A stretch of 64,000 nt of DNA from CAZIRF01 sp964541755 (GCA_964541755.1 CAZIRF010000005.1:62001-126000), one strand, 5' to 3'. Shown: positions 14,773 to 23,866, numbered from the stretch's first letter. Made by a program: numbers and translations. Notes: generated by a model from the letters alone, not told the origin.

Positions 14773-17049
14773 CTAAAACTCGAAGCTGAAGGCCTCGCGC
14801 GAAAAGAGGGCCTCGCAGACGGCGACGACATCCGGGTCGTAGAGGCTGCCGGCGTGGCGGGCGATCTCTTCGAGGGCCAGCGAGAGGCCCTTCGAGGGGC
14901 GGTAGGGCCGGTGCGAGACCATGGCGTCCATGACGTCGGCCACGCAGATAATGCGCCCTTCAAGGCTTATCTGGTCGCCCTTGAGCCCGTTGGGGTAGCC
15001 CGAACCGTCGAGTTTTTCGTGGTGTTCGAGAACGTAGCGGCGGATGGGCCAGGGGAACTCGATGGGCGAGAGGAGGTCGGATGATATGATGGGGTGTTGG
15101 CGTATCAGTTCGAATTCGAGGGGGGAGAGGCAGCCCGGCTTCGAGAGGAGCTCCGAGGGGACGGAAATCTTGCCGATGTCGTGAAGAAGGGCGGCAATTC
15201 TGATAGCTTCGATCCGCTCGCCGTCGAGTCCCAGTTCGCCGGCTATGGCTTCGGCGAGGCGTGAAACGCGCTGCTGGTGGCCGGCGGTGTAGGGGTCCCG
15301 GAGCTCCACTGCCTTGACCAGGGCCAGGATGGTTCCGTCTGTCAGGCGCTTGAGGGTGGCGTTGCTCGAGTGGAGCTCCTCCTCCTTGCGTTTGCGTTCG
15401 ATGGCCATGGCGATCTGCGAGGAGACAAAGGACAGGATGCGACGGTCGCTGTCCTGGTAGTGCTGGCTGCTGTTGTAGATGCGTACGACGAGCATCCCGA
15501 TGTTTTGGCCGTCGGTATTGCTCAAGGGGACGCCCAGGCACTGGCGGGGTGTGGGGTTGTCCGGGTCGGTAATGCCGCGGGCTGCAAGCTCTTCGATTTC
15601 CGCCGCCTTGAGGAGGACCGGTTTCCCGGTCTTGAAGAGGTGGCTTGCCAATCCGTCCTTCACGGAAAACTCCCCGAAGAGGTGGGTGGGCTGGCCGCCG
15701 GTGAGGTACTCGTCCACCTGGTAGGGGCATTCCAGTTCGCCGTCGGCGGGGTTTACAAGGGCCAGCATGAAGTTCTCTGCCGGCAGGAGGCGGGCGATGA
15801 CCCGGTGGACCATGCGGTAGAGGTTGTCCATGTCCTTGGCGAAGTAGGCGGTTTCGCTGATGCTGTAGAGGGCCCGCTGGAGGGCCTCGCTCTGTTTTTG
15901 CTCGGTAATGTCGCGCGAAAAGAGGGCTATCTCGCGCACGGTCCCGTGCGGGTCGATGAGGGGGACGCCCGAATTGTGATAGACGCTGTTGTTGTCTTGG
16001 AATTCTGCGGTGCGCGCTTCCTTCATGCAGACAATCTCTTCCAGGAAGGCGCTGCGTTCGGCCTTGAGGCTGGGACCGCAGAGGTCTTGCCAATAGCTGG
16101 TGTTCAGTTTGTTTGGGGCATTGTCACAGCGAGAGGCGAGGGTGCTGTTGGCTGTGAGTATACGACCCTCTGCGTTGACGAGGGCCACACCGTCGCCGGA
16201 GGCATTGATGATGGTCCCCAGCTTTTCTTTGGCCTCTACAAGACTCGAAACGTCGCGGATAACGACGACAAAGCCGTCGATCGAGCGCCGCGAATCGCGC
16301 AGTATGGAGATGTTGACGAGTACGTCCAGGGTCACGCCGTCTGAGTTCTCGATGCGGGTGGCAATATCGCGCACCCGGCCCTCGCGGCGGCAGCGCTCAA
16401 GGAGTTCTTTTACAGTGTCCGGGTCGAAGGCGGGAAGTATGCTGCCCAGTTCGCTTCCAAGGGGCGGGGCCTTGAGGCCCAGAAGCTCGGTGTATCCCTT
16501 GTTGACCCGCTCTATCCAACCGTTTGATTCGAGGATGATAACCGGATCAATCATCCCTTCAATGGTCATGATGGACATTTCGGCAGCGGCCGCCATGACA
16601 ACAGCTGCAGAGCGCTCCTGCTCTTGACGGCGGCTCTCCGTGAGGTCGGTGCAGATACCCAAAATGCCGCGAATTGAGCCGGTTGCGTCGTGTATCGGGG
16701 AGCGCTGCACGCGTACGATGCGTTCGCTGCCCGCGGTGTCCGGGAAGCGGATGTCGTGCGAGAGTGGCAGGGTTGAGGCTATTGATTCCCGGTCGTGGGT
16801 GCGAATGCGTCGGGCAAGAGAAGATGGAAGGAGATCTTCGTCGCGTCGCCCGATAAGGGCTTCTGCAGCAGTACCGGTAAGTTCTGTCCACGCCTTGTTG
16901 CAGGCTGTGTACACCCCGTTGATATCCTTGCAAAAGGCGGGATTGGGCAGCATGTCGACCATTGAGGAATAAAACGAATCACCGTTTTGTGTATTGTGTC
17001 GGGGCGACAGGGAAACGCTGCTGTCCAAATCAAGGTGTTCGCGGTTCAT
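14773..17049 (-). CDS. PAS-PAS-PAS-GAF-HD-GYP cyclic-di-GMP phosphodiesterase
   Basis: 758 residues. Three PAS-like sensor domains (about 25-140, 155-275, 285-400) and a GAF domain (~415-560) precede an HD-GYP domain. The metal and catalytic motifs are intact: HDIGKI (His623) and HHEKLDGSGYP (His676-His677, GYP 684-686). The protein should hydrolyse c-di-GMP to pGpG or GMP under control of small-molecule or redox signals. No transmembrane segment is seen, so it is cytosolic. No ribosome-binding site precedes ATG 17049, and a GATAAT box at 17062-17067 lies 12 bases upstream with a weak -35. It is divergent from potA. Confidence 0.92.
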   Translation of the reverse strand: MNREHLDLDSSVSLSPRHNTQNGDSFYSSMVDMLPNPAFCKDINGVYTACNKAWTELTGTAAEALIGRRDEDLLPSSLARRIRTHDRESIASTLPLSHDIRFPDTAGSERIVRVQRSPIHDATGSIRGILGICTDLTESRRQEQERSAAVVMAAAAEMSIMTIEGMIDPVIILESNGWIERVNKGYTELLGLKAPPLGSELGSILPAFDPDTVKELLERCRREGRVRDIATRIENSDGVTLDVLVNISILRDSRRSIDGFVVVIRDVSSLVEAKEKLGTIINASGDGVALVNAEGRILTANSTLASRCDNAPNKLNTSYWQDLCGPSLKAERSAFLEEIVCMKEARTAEFQDNNSVYHNSGVPLIDPHGTVREIALFSRDITEQKQSEALQRALYSISETAYFAKDMDNLYRMVHRVIARLLPAENFMLALVNPADGELECPYQVDEYLTGGQPTHLFGEFSVKDGLASHLFKTGKPVLLKAAEIEELAARGITDPDNPTPRQCLGVPLSNTDGQNIGMLVVRIYNSSQHYQDSDRRILSFVSSQIAMAIERKRKEEELHSSNATLKRLTDGTILALVKAVELRDPYTAGHQQRVSRLAEAIAGELGLDGERIEAIRIAALLHDIGKISVPSELLSKPGCLSPLEFELIRQHPIISSDLLSPIEFPWPIRRYVLEHHEKLDGSGYPNGLKGDQISLEGRIICVADVMDAMVSHRPYRPSKGLSLALEEIARHAGSLYDPDVVAVCEALFSREAFSFEF

Positions 17050-17240
17050 GGGGAACGTCAGATTATCACAAAATGTTTAAAAAGTCCAGAAAATCGGTAT
17101 TGTATTCCATTCGGTCGAATCTGTCGGGAAATGTCTGCGGCAATCCATTGACAACGGGGTATAAAAGTCGCATTGTTCGCGTTGGTATATGAGAGATTCT
17201 TTCAAAAAGAACTTGTTTTTGGAAGAGTCCCGAGGCTCTG

Positions 17241-17261
17241 TCAAGACTCGGTGAGTTTTGA
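17241..17261. repeat. Stem-loop with ACTCGGTGAGTTTT core
   Basis: TCAAGACTC-GGT-GAGTTTTGA: a 9-bp stem with one G-U pair. It ends within the -35 region of the potA promoter. The 15-base core recurs in the hairpin at 56980-57012. Confidence 0.5.
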
Positions 17262-17287
17262 AATTGCCTCCCGCTAATGATTATAAT
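17258..17287 (+). promoter_or_regulatory. Sigma-70-type promoter of potABCD
   Basis: TTGAAA (17258-17263), 18-bp spacer, perfect TATAAT (17282-17287). The predicted transcript start (~17294) lies downstream of the ATGs at 17277 and 17286, which decides for the TTG start at 17313. Confidence 0.75.
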
Positions 17288-17312
17288 GGGAAGGGAGGTT
17301 GAAGGGGCACTA

Positions 17313-18491
17313 TTGAAAGGCAGTGATGTATCGATTAAGCAGGTCTCCAAGGCCTTTGGCGATTTTCGGGTTCTCAAGAACGTCGATCTCGAGATCAAAA
17401 AGGGTGAGTTTTTCTCCCTGCTCGGGCCTTCCGGTTGCGGAAAGACAACCCTCCTTCGAATAATCGCCGGTTTCGAGCACCCCGACAGCGGTGTGGTCCT
17501 TTTGGACGGCTCCGACGTCCTGCCGCTCCCCCCCAACAAACGGCACCTCAACACCGTTTTCCAGAATTACGCACTTTTCCCGCACCTGTCTGTCTTCGAG
17601 AACATTGCCTTCCCCCTGCGCCTGCGCAAGGAGAGCGAGGCAAAGATCAAGGACGAGGTCTTCAAGTACATAAAACTCGTCGAGCTCGAAGGCCACGCCC
17701 ACAAAAAACCCGCCCAGCTCTCCGGCGGGCAAAAACAGCGGGTGGCCATCGCCCGGGCCCTTATCAACGAACCCAGCGTCCTCCTTTTGGACGAACCCCT
17801 TTCGGCCCTCGACGCCAAATTGCGCCAGCATATGCTCATCGAGCTCGACCGCATTCACGACAAGATCGGCATTACCTTCATTTACGTCACCCACGACCAG
17901 CAAGAAGCCCTCTCCGTTTCGGACCGCATTGCGGTCATGTCGCAGGGCAACGTTCTGCAGGTGGGAACCCCGCATGAAATTTACGAGAGCCCCGCAGACG
18001 CCTTTGTGGCCCGCTTTATCGGCGAAACCAACCTCTTCGAGGGGACGGTCAAGGCGGTCGAGCCCGTCGGCGATACCGGTTCCACTGGTGCTACCGGAAC
18101 AGCCGGCGATACCGGGGCGGCCGCTGAAAGCGTCTCTTTGGTAACGCTTTCCATCCCCGAACTGGGGGACGTCCTTGTGACGACGGTCGACGAACTCGAA
18201 GCGGATCAGCGGGTTTGCTTTACCGTGCGCCCCGAAAAGGTGCGCATTACCGGCGAGGAGCCGCGATCGAAAAAGGGGAGCCTCAACGTGCGGCGCGGAG
18301 TGGTCGATGAGCCCATCTACTCGGGCTTCCAGACCAAGTTCTACGTGCGTACCGCAGAGGACTGCCTCTTCAAGGTCATCAAACAGCACGCCAACTACTC
18401 GGACGAGGGGCCCGACATTGTCTGGAAGGACGAAGTCTACTTCTCTTGGACTGCAGACGACGGCTACATCGTCAAGGTCCTCGAATCGTGA
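17313..18491 (+). CDS. potA: Polyamine ABC transporter ATP-binding protein
   Basis: 392 residues from a TTG start chosen because GAAGGGG lies six bases upstream and the promoter excludes earlier ATGs (17277, 17286). It contains Walker A GPSGCGKT, the Q-loop (NTVFQNYALFPH), the signature LSGGQKQR, Walker B LLLDEP and the switch His in YVTHDQ. A C-terminal TOBE/OB regulatory domain is present. It powers spermidine/putrescine import with PotBCD. Oddity: between the ATPase and TOBE parts is a collagen-like G-x-T run (GDTGSTGATGTAGDTG, DNA ~18069-18117) not expected in PotA. It overlaps potB by four bases. Confidence 0.92.
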   Translation: MKGSDVSIKQVSKAFGDFRVLKNVDLEIKKGEFFSLLGPSGCGKTTLLRIIAGFEHPDSGVVLLDGSDVLPLPPNKRHLNTVFQNYALFPHLSVFENIAFPLRLRKESEAKIKDEVFKYIKLVELEGHAHKKPAQLSGGQKQRVAIARALINEPSVLLLDEPLSALDAKLRQHMLIELDRIHDKIGITFIYVTHDQQEALSVSDRIAVMSQGNVLQVGTPHEIYESPADAFVARFIGETNLFEGTVKAVEPVGDTGSTGATGTAGDTGAAAESVSLVTLSIPELGDVLVTTVDELEADQRVCFTVRPEKVRITGEEPRSKKGSLNVRRGVVDEPIYSGFQTKFYVRTAEDCLFKVIKQHANYSDEGPDIVWKDEVYFSWTADDGYIVKVLES

Positions 18492-19429
18492 GCGCGCTGC
18501 CGGTCAAGGGACAGGGCTCTGCGGCCCCGGCAAAGGTCCCGTCGCAGATCGGGCACTCCGGAACCGTATACGCCGGACCAACGGCCCTCTGGCTCACCCT
18601 GTTCTTCACTGCACCCTTGGTGATCATCGTCGTATACAGCTTCCTCAAACGCGACCTCTACGGCGGGGTGCTCCCCGTCTTCTCGCTTGAGGCCTATACC
18701 GCCCTGTTCAACAAGGTCTTTGCGGGCATTGCCCTCAAGACCCTCTGGTATGCCCTTCTCGCGACCGGCATCACCATACTCATCGCCCTTCCCTGTGGCT
18801 ACTTCATGGCCAAGAGCCGCAACCAAACCGTTCTGCTGCTCCTGGTCATCATCCCCTTCTGGACCAACTTCCTCATTCGCGTGTACGCGTGGATTGCCAT
18901 TCTGGGTACCAACGGCTTCCTGAACGACCTCTTGCAGCGCATCGGCCTTGTTGAAGAGGGGATTCAATTCCTCAACCGGCCCGGGACGGTCATCCTTGTC
19001 CTTGTGTACATGTATCTGCCCTACGCGATACTTCCCCTCTACTCGACCATCGACAAATTCGACTTCTCGCTCCTCGAAGCCGCCCGTGACCTGGGCGCGC
19101 GGAAGTCCACCGCAATGGTCAAGGTCCTCCTGCCCAACATAAAAAGCGGGATATTTACCGCCTTTCTCTTCACCTTCATCCCCATATTCGGGGCCTACGC
19201 CGTCCCGCTTCTCGTGGGCGGCATGGACTCCTACATGCTGGGCAACTTCATTGCCGACCAGGTTACCAAGACGAAGAACTGGCCCCTGGCCTCCTCCATT
19301 TCCATGGTCATCACCGTGGTGACGACTGCCGGTGTCCTCCTCATGCTCAACCTCCAGCGCCGCGAAGCCAACAAACTCGTTGAAGAGAAACAGGCGAACC
19401 GCGACAACGGGACCGGGGGTATCCAATGA
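18488..19429 (+). CDS. potB: Polyamine ABC transporter permease
   Basis: 313 residues from a GTG that overlaps the potA stop (GTGA). It has six transmembrane helices and the cytoplasmic EAA loop 'LLEAARDLGARKSTAMVKVLLP', which docks onto PotA. The N-terminus is extended by a ~30-residue polar segment (GQGSAAPAKV...). Binding-protein-dependent permease family of the PotB/PotH type; forms the membrane channel with PotC. It overlaps potC by four bases. The substrate call (spermidine/putrescine) rests on the whole operon. Confidence 0.92.
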   Translation: MSALPVKGQGSAAPAKVPSQIGHSGTVYAGPTALWLTLFFTAPLVIIVVYSFLKRDLYGGVLPVFSLEAYTALFNKVFAGIALKTLWYALLATGITILIALPCGYFMAKSRNQTVLLLLVIIPFWTNFLIRVYAWIAILGTNGFLNDLLQRIGLVEEGIQFLNRPGTVILVLVYMYLPYAILPLYSTIDKFDFSLLEAARDLGARKSTAMVKVLLPNIKSGIFTAFLFTFIPIFGAYAVPLLVGGMDSYMLGNFIADQVTKTKNWPLASSISMVITVVTTAGVLLMLNLQRREANKLVEEKQANRDNGTGGIQ

Positions 19430-20280
19430 ACCTGCTCAATACCATCATCCCCGGCCGCCGGCCGCCCAAGAGCGAAGCCGCCCGCCATGCCCGCCGCGCC
19501 TGGCGCCAGAGCTTTTCCTTTTCGCAGACCGTCTTCATTGCAGCCATCGTATTTCTCTTTTTGCCCCTCTTTGTCCTCGTCCTCTACTCGTTCAACAGCT
19601 CCAAGGGGATGAACTGGACGGGTTTCTCCTTCGTCTGGTACGAGAAGCTCTTTTTCGACTCCGAGCCCCTCTGGAGGGCCTTCGCCAACAGCGCCATCAT
19701 CGCCTTCAGCTCCGCGGGTACCGCCACCGTCTTGGGCACCCTCGCCGCCATCGGCGTTACCTGGTACCGCTTCCGCCTCAAGACCTACGTAAAGGCCCTC
19801 ACTTTTTTGCCCATGATCCTTCCGGAGATTATCATCGGTATATCCCTGCTCGTATTCTTTGCTGGTATCGGCCTGCGTCTGGGCCTCCTGACGATCTTCA
19901 TCGCCCACACGACCTTCAACCTGCCCTTTGTCTTCCTTATGGTAATGGCCCGCCTCGACGAGTTCGACTATTCGATTATCGAAGCAGCCCACGATTTGGG
20001 TGCCAACGAGGTGCAGACCCTCTTCAAGGTCATCGTGCCCGTCTGCATGCCCGGCATCGTCTCCGGCTTCCTCACCGCGGTAACCCTCTCGCTGGAGGAC
20101 TTCGTCATCACCTTTTTCGTCTCGGGGCCCGGCTCGACAACCCTGCCCCTCTACGTCTACTCGGCGATACGCTTCGGGGTCTCCCCCGTCATCAACGCTC
20201 TGTCGGTCGTGCTCATCCTGGGAACCGTCCTGCTCACGTATTCCCTGCGCAATTTCTTGAAGTACATCGCTGCCAAGTGA
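19426..20280 (+). CDS. potC: Polyamine ABC transporter permease
   Basis: 284 residues. Its ATG overlaps the potB stop (ATGA). It has six transmembrane helices; the EAA motif is 'IIEAAHDLGANEVQTLFKVIVP', and 'SLEDFVITFFVSGPGS' near the C-terminus is typical of PotC/PotI (TLEDF.ISYF in relatives). It forms a heterodimer with PotB in the inner membrane. An 80-bp gap to potD has no clear terminator, so potD is co-transcribed. Confidence 0.92.
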   Translation: MNLLNTIIPGRRPPKSEAARHARRAWRQSFSFSQTVFIAAIVFLFLPLFVLVLYSFNSSKGMNWTGFSFVWYEKLFFDSEPLWRAFANSAIIAFSSAGTATVLGTLAAIGVTWYRFRLKTYVKALTFLPMILPEIIIGISLLVFFAGIGLRLGLLTIFIAHTTFNLPFVFLMVMARLDEFDYSIIEAAHDLGANEVQTLFKVIVPVCMPGIVSGFLTAVTLSLEDFVITFFVSGPGSTTLPLYVYSAIRFGVSPVINALSVVLILGTVLLTYSLRNFLKYIAAK

Positions 20281-20360
20281 GCTTCCGCTCGCGCGGCGTG
20301 TGAACTGATCGGCCCGGGCCCTTCAGTCATTCATTCTGTTTTTGAAGGAGGGTGAAACTG

Positions 20361-21398
20361 ATGAAGAGCGTTCACCTCGTTCGTGTTGCCGTTCTCGCGG
20401 CTGTGTCGGCTTTCCTCTTGGGCGCGTGCTCGGGAAAGGAAAAACTCTACATCTACAACTGGACCTACTACACCCCCGATTCGGTCATCGAGAAATTCGA
20501 GGCCGAGTACGGTGTGAAGGTCTTCTACGACTCCTTCGCCTCCAACGAGGAGATGTTCGCCAAGCTCAAGGCCGGCGGCGCCGGCTACGACATCGTCTTC
20601 CCCTCCGGCGACTACGTCTCCATCATGATGAAGGAGGACATGCTCGAGAAGATCGACCACAGCCTCCTCAAGAACATGGGCAATGTTGACCCCGTCGTCC
20701 TCAAAAAGGCTAGCTACGATCCCTCCATGGCCTACAGCGTCCCCTACTACTTCGGGGCGGCCGGCATCGCCGTCAACACCGCCAAGGTAACGGAGTATCC
20801 CCGCGATTGGAGCATCTTCGCCCAGACCGCCCTCAAGGGCAAAATGACCATGCTCGACGACATGCGCGAAGTCATGGGCGACGCCCTGGTAAGCCTGGGC
20901 TATTCGGTGAACAGTACCAATGCCCAAGAGATCGCCGAAGCCAAGGAGCTCATCGTCAAGAGCTGGAAGCCCAACCTCGTCAAGTTTGACGCCGAAGCCT
21001 TCGGCAAGGGCTTTGCCTCGGGCGAGTTCTGGGTTGTTCAGGGCTATGCCGAAGTCGTCTTTGAAGAGCTCCAGGAGAGCCAGTTGGCCGATGTCGACTT
21101 CTTCATCCCCGAAGAGGGCGGGCCGGCCTACATTGACAGCATGTGTCTGCTCAAGGGCGCGCGCAACCGCGAATTGGCCCACGCCTTTATCGACTTCATC
21201 CACCGGCCCGAAATCTATGCCGAATTCGCCGACACCTTCGGCTTCCCGGCGACGGCCAACGTCACCGCGCGCGGCCTGCAAACGCGTACGCCGCACTACC
21301 GCGCCGAAGACCTCGCAAACACCGAGCTCAAGGAAGACCTCGGTGCCGACCTCGAACTCTACAATAACGCCTGGCAGGCCATTCGCATCGGCGAGTAG
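20361..21398 (+). CDS. potD: Spermidine/putrescine-binding lipoprotein
   Basis: 345 residues. AAGGAGG lies nine bases before the ATG at 20361; an in-frame GTG at 20352 overlaps that site. The signal peptide ends in lipobox LLGAC, so the protein is lipid-anchored in the periplasm. The mature start KLYIYNWTYYTPDSVIEKFE is the PotD/PotF signature (YNW.YI.P). 'AGAGGYDIVFPSGDY'-like and 'VPYYFGAAGIAVN' are ligand-cleft segments. It delivers polyamines to PotBC. A terminator follows at 21446. Confidence 0.93.
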   Translation: MKSVHLVRVAVLAAVSAFLLGACSGKEKLYIYNWTYYTPDSVIEKFEAEYGVKVFYDSFASNEEMFAKLKAGGAGYDIVFPSGDYVSIMMKEDMLEKIDHSLLKNMGNVDPVVLKKASYDPSMAYSVPYYFGAAGIAVNTAKVTEYPRDWSIFAQTALKGKMTMLDDMREVMGDALVSLGYSVNSTNAQEIAEAKELIVKSWKPNLVKFDAEAFGKGFASGEFWVVQGYAEVVFEELQESQLADVDFFIPEEGGPAYIDSMCLLKGARNRELAHAFIDFIHRPEIYAEFADTFGFPATANVTARGLQTRTPHYRAEDLANTELKEDLGADLELYNNAWQAIRIGE

Positions 21399-21445
21399 GT
21401 TCAACCGGGGCCCCTGTACAGAGTGCCCGATTCCCTTTACCATGC

Positions 21446-21472
21446 GACCGGGCCTCTTTCGGGGCCCGGTTT
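21446..21472 (+). terminator. Rho-independent terminator of potABCD
   Basis: ACCGGGCC, 8-nt loop, GGCCCGGT, then TTTT; 48 bp after the potD stop. Confidence 0.75.
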
Positions 21473-21494
21473 TCATTACAGAGGAGACATACAA

Positions 21495-21980
21495 ATGGAC
21501 ATGTGCCCCTGCGGTTCCGGCCTCGCCTTTTCGGCCTGTTGCGAGCCCTATATCCGCGGCGACAAAATCGCCCCCACCGCCGAAGCCCTCATGCGCAGCC
21601 GTTATTCGGCCTACGTGACCCATAACGTCGACTACATTGTGGATACCTGCATCAGCGACGGGAGACGCGACATCGACCGCGAGCAGACCCGCCGTTGGAG
21701 CGAAGAATCCACCTGGCACGGCCTCAAGATCGTCTCCACTTCCAAGGGTGGGGCCAACGACAGCGAGGGAACGGTCGAATTCATCGCCTCCTACACGATG
21801 AACGGCCTCAAGGATCAGCACCGCGAGAACGCCCAGTTCAAGAAGGTTGACGGCAAGTGGCTCTACGATGACGGTTCGATCACCCCTACGACCATCGTGC
21901 GCGAGACCCCCAAACAGGGGCGCAACGACCCCTGCGCCTGCGGCAGCGGACGCAAGTACAAGCACTGCTGCGGCAAATAA
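21495..21980 (+). CDS. YchJ-like SEC-C motif protein
   Basis: 161 residues from the ATG with GAGGAG eight bases upstream. There is a zinc-binding SEC-C motif at both ends: CPCGSG..FSACC at residues 4-17 and CACGSGRKYKHCC at the C-terminus. Between them is the YchJ/UPF0225 core 'TAEALMRSRYSAYVTHNVDYI', an NTF2-like fold. The SEC-C element is the zinc module of SecA that contacts SecB and ribosomes; the role of stand-alone YchJ proteins is not established. It is flanked by terminators on both sides, so it is expressed alone. Confidence 0.88.
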   Translation: MDMCPCGSGLAFSACCEPYIRGDKIAPTAEALMRSRYSAYVTHNVDYIVDTCISDGRRDIDREQTRRWSEESTWHGLKIVSTSKGGANDSEGTVEFIASYTMNGLKDQHRENAQFKKVDGKWLYDDGSITPTTIVRETPKQGRNDPCACGSGRKYKHCCGK

Positions 21981-21996
21981 GAGAATGGCTGATGGA

Positions 21997-22018
21997 GGCC
22001 CGCCGTGTACGGCGGGCC
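21997..22018 (+). repeat. Perfect 9-bp stem-loop after the SEC-C gene
   Basis: GGCCCGCCG-TGTA-CGGCGGGCC, 16 bp after the stop; no T-run of its own. Its sequence closely echoes the terminator stem just downstream. Confidence 0.7.
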
Positions 22019-22029
22019 AAACCCCGCAG

Positions 22030-22062
22030 GGCCCCGCCGTAAACGGCGGGGCCTGTTTTTTT
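22030..22062 (+). terminator. Rho-independent terminator of the SEC-C gene
   Basis: GGCCCCGCCG-TAAA-CGGCGGGGCC (10-bp stem) followed by TG and seven T. Confidence 0.9.
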
Positions 22063-22102
22063 GTCCGGACCGACCCGCATCGGGCGGCCTTTTTTTATTC
22101 GC

Positions 22103-23536
22103 TTACAGCTCGCTCGCCTCGGCCAGCTTTTTGAGCTGCATCGTCGCGATCTTCGGGTTGGTTATAACCGAAGGACCCGCCACGCAGCCCCCCGTGCAGG
22201 CCATGACTTCAAGGAGGGTCCCGGTGTTCTTTCCCTCGCCCCAGGCCTTGAGGGTTTTGATCGAGTCGCGGGTAATCCCGTCGATGCAGACCGGGCTGCA
22301 ATCTGCACCGGGGCCCAGTTGTCCCATAACGGCCCCGGCGACCCCGCCGGACCAGGCAAAGCTGCGCCCGCCGCGCTTTGCGGCCTTTTCAAGCGGGGCC
22401 TCCGCACAGTCGGCCAATTCGATATCCTTGGCGACGAGGAGGGCCCCCAGTTCTTCGGCGCTCAGGACGTAGTCGACGAGCTCGTCGTCGATACCCTCCT
22501 TGCGCTTGGCCAGGCAGGGCCCGATAAAGACCCGGACGTGATCCGGGTACTCCTTTGCGGCGAGGGCGGCTGCATAGTGCATGGGGGTAGCGGTATCCGA
22601 TACCCGCGGCCCAAGGGCCGGGACGTGTTTCTTGACGGTCTGGACGTAGGCGGGGCAGCAGGAGGTCGTCATGAAGGCCTCCCCGTGGGCCATGCGCTCG
22701 CGGTACTCCTTCGCCTCCTTTTCGGCGGTGATGTCGGCGCCCAGGGCTACCTCGACGACCTCGTCGAAGAGGGCCTCGCGTAACGCGGTCGAAAGGGATC
22801 CGATATTGGCGCGAAACTGGCCGGCCACTGCGGGCGCGAAGAGGGCTATCAGCCTTTTTCCCCTTTTCTTGGCCATGAGGACATCGAGTATCTGGCTGCG
22901 GTCCATCATGGCCCCGAAGGGGCACTCCCGCATGCAGTTGCCGCAGTAGATGCACTTCTCGTAGTCGATGCGCTCCTTGCCGTCGGCATCCTTGCTGATA
23001 GCCCCCACCGGGCAGGCCTCCTCGCAGGGGACCGGTATTTTAATGATGGCGTGGTAGGGGCACACCTGCAGGCAGATACCGCAGTTGACGCAGCGTTCCT
23101 TGTCGATGACGGCGTGCCCGTTGACGATGGTGATGGCCTTTTTGGGGCAGTTCATCATGCAGGGGCGGGCGAGGCAGCCCTGGCAGGCATCGGTTACGAG
23201 GAATTGGGTCTTTACGCAGGCGTTGCAGGCGAGGTCGAGGACGGTAAGGACCGGCTCTTCAATTCTGGTGCGCTCAAGGGCTTCGCGCGCATAGTGGGCG
23301 AGGGTGGTCCCGTCGTCCTTGTAGCCTTCTACCGAAAACCCCAGCCGTGCAAGGAGGCGCTGCTTGAGAATCTCGCGGTCGTGATGGACACAACAGCGTA
23401 TGCTCTGGTAGCCCTCGCCGGTCATCTGATAGGGGATGCGGTCGACCTCCTCTTCGAGGCGGTCGTCGAGTATGAGGCGGATGAGCCGGATAAGGAGTTC
23501 CCGCTTTACGAGGGCGGCGTTGTTGTTGTAGTGCAT
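22103..23536 (-). CDS. [FeFe] hydrogenase, monomeric, likely catalytic
   Basis: 477 residues. An N-terminal unique region (1-100) is followed by Cys-rich ferredoxin-like clusters (C104..C130 and C-x2-C-x2-C-x3-CP sets at 149-159 and 195-205). The H-cluster domain then has all ligands: TSCCPAYV (Cys293 proton-relay, Cys294 ligand), GPCLAKRKE (Cys341) and EVMACTGGCVAGP (Cys447, Cys451). The GPC (not MPC) form of motif 2 and VAGP in motif 3 fit the group B / Hfs-type branch rather than bifurcating group A (inference). It makes or uses H2 with ferredoxin. Its ATG overlaps the stop of the [2Fe-2S] gene (TAATG), so they are coupled. No hydEFG maturases are in the window. Confidence 0.88.
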   Translation of the reverse strand: MHYNNNAALVKRELLIRLIRLILDDRLEEEVDRIPYQMTGEGYQSIRCCVHHDREILKQRLLARLGFSVEGYKDDGTTLAHYAREALERTRIEEPVLTVLDLACNACVKTQFLVTDACQGCLARPCMMNCPKKAITIVNGHAVIDKERCVNCGICLQVCPYHAIIKIPVPCEEACPVGAISKDADGKERIDYEKCIYCGNCMRECPFGAMMDRSQILDVLMAKKRGKRLIALFAPAVAGQFRANIGSLSTALREALFDEVVEVALGADITAEKEAKEYRERMAHGEAFMTTSCCPAYVQTVKKHVPALGPRVSDTATPMHYAAALAAKEYPDHVRVFIGPCLAKRKEGIDDELVDYVLSAEELGALLVAKDIELADCAEAPLEKAAKRGGRSFAWSGGVAGAVMGQLGPGADCSPVCIDGITRDSIKTLKAWGEGKNTGTLLEVMACTGGCVAGPSVITNPKIATMQLKKLAEASEL

Positions 23537-23796
23537 TACTGTTCTCCCAGTTTCTCCGCGATTTTCGCGATGACGGCGGGCAGGGTGGCGGCGCTCAAGA
23601 CCTCGTCGTCCACCTTTACATAGGGGGCCTTCCCGTAGACCTTGTCCTTGCACAGGCCCAGACAGGGGGCCCCTTCAATGGCGACCCGGCCCTTCCATCG
23701 AAGGGGTATGTGTTCTTCAAGGAGGAGGAGTTCGCCGCCCCCCATGACGTGGCAGGTCGTGCCGGAGCAGATGGTTACGGTGATGGTCTGGTTCAT
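23536..23796 (-). CDS. Thioredoxin-like [2Fe-2S] ferredoxin, NuoE-type
   Basis: 86 residues. The four ligands Cys10, Cys15, Cys45, Cys49 (C-x4-C-x29-C-x3-C) match the thioredoxin-fold [2Fe-2S] family (NuoE C-terminal domain, HydC/HymA-like). Strong GAGGGAGG before the ATG. Translationally coupled to the hydrogenase downstream, so it likely shuttles electrons to or from it. The phosphatase gene lies 57 bp upstream; the gap holds a short direct repeat. Confidence 0.88.
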   Translation of the reverse strand: MNQTITVTICSGTTCHVMGGGELLLLEEHIPLRWKGRVAIEGAPCLGLCKDKVYGKAPYVKVDDEVLSAATLPAVIAKIAEKLGEQ

Positions 23797-23823
23797 GAAA
23801 GGCCTCCCTCGTGGTCTTTGTCG

Positions 23824-23866
23824 TTCAGTATCAAATGAAGCGCCGCTTCAGTATCAAATGAAGCGC
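23824..23866. repeat. 20-bp direct repeat duplicating the SpoIIE gene 3' end
   Basis: TTCAGTATCAAATGAAGCGC at 23824-23843 and 23847-23866 (23-bp period). The upstream-most copy in transcription contains the stop codon of the phosphatase; the second carries an identical in-frame-looking end. Confidence 0.85.

Noticed and set aside
20331..21965. 544-residue minus-strand ORF opposite potD and the SEC-C gene
   Set aside because: Antisense to genes with clear signatures; Gly/Val/Glu/Asp-rich translation typical of GC3-driven shadows.
22066..22096. Terminator of the hydrogenase operon on the minus strand
   Set aside because: The stem is imperfect and the T-run is on the plus strand; on the minus strand only A follows.
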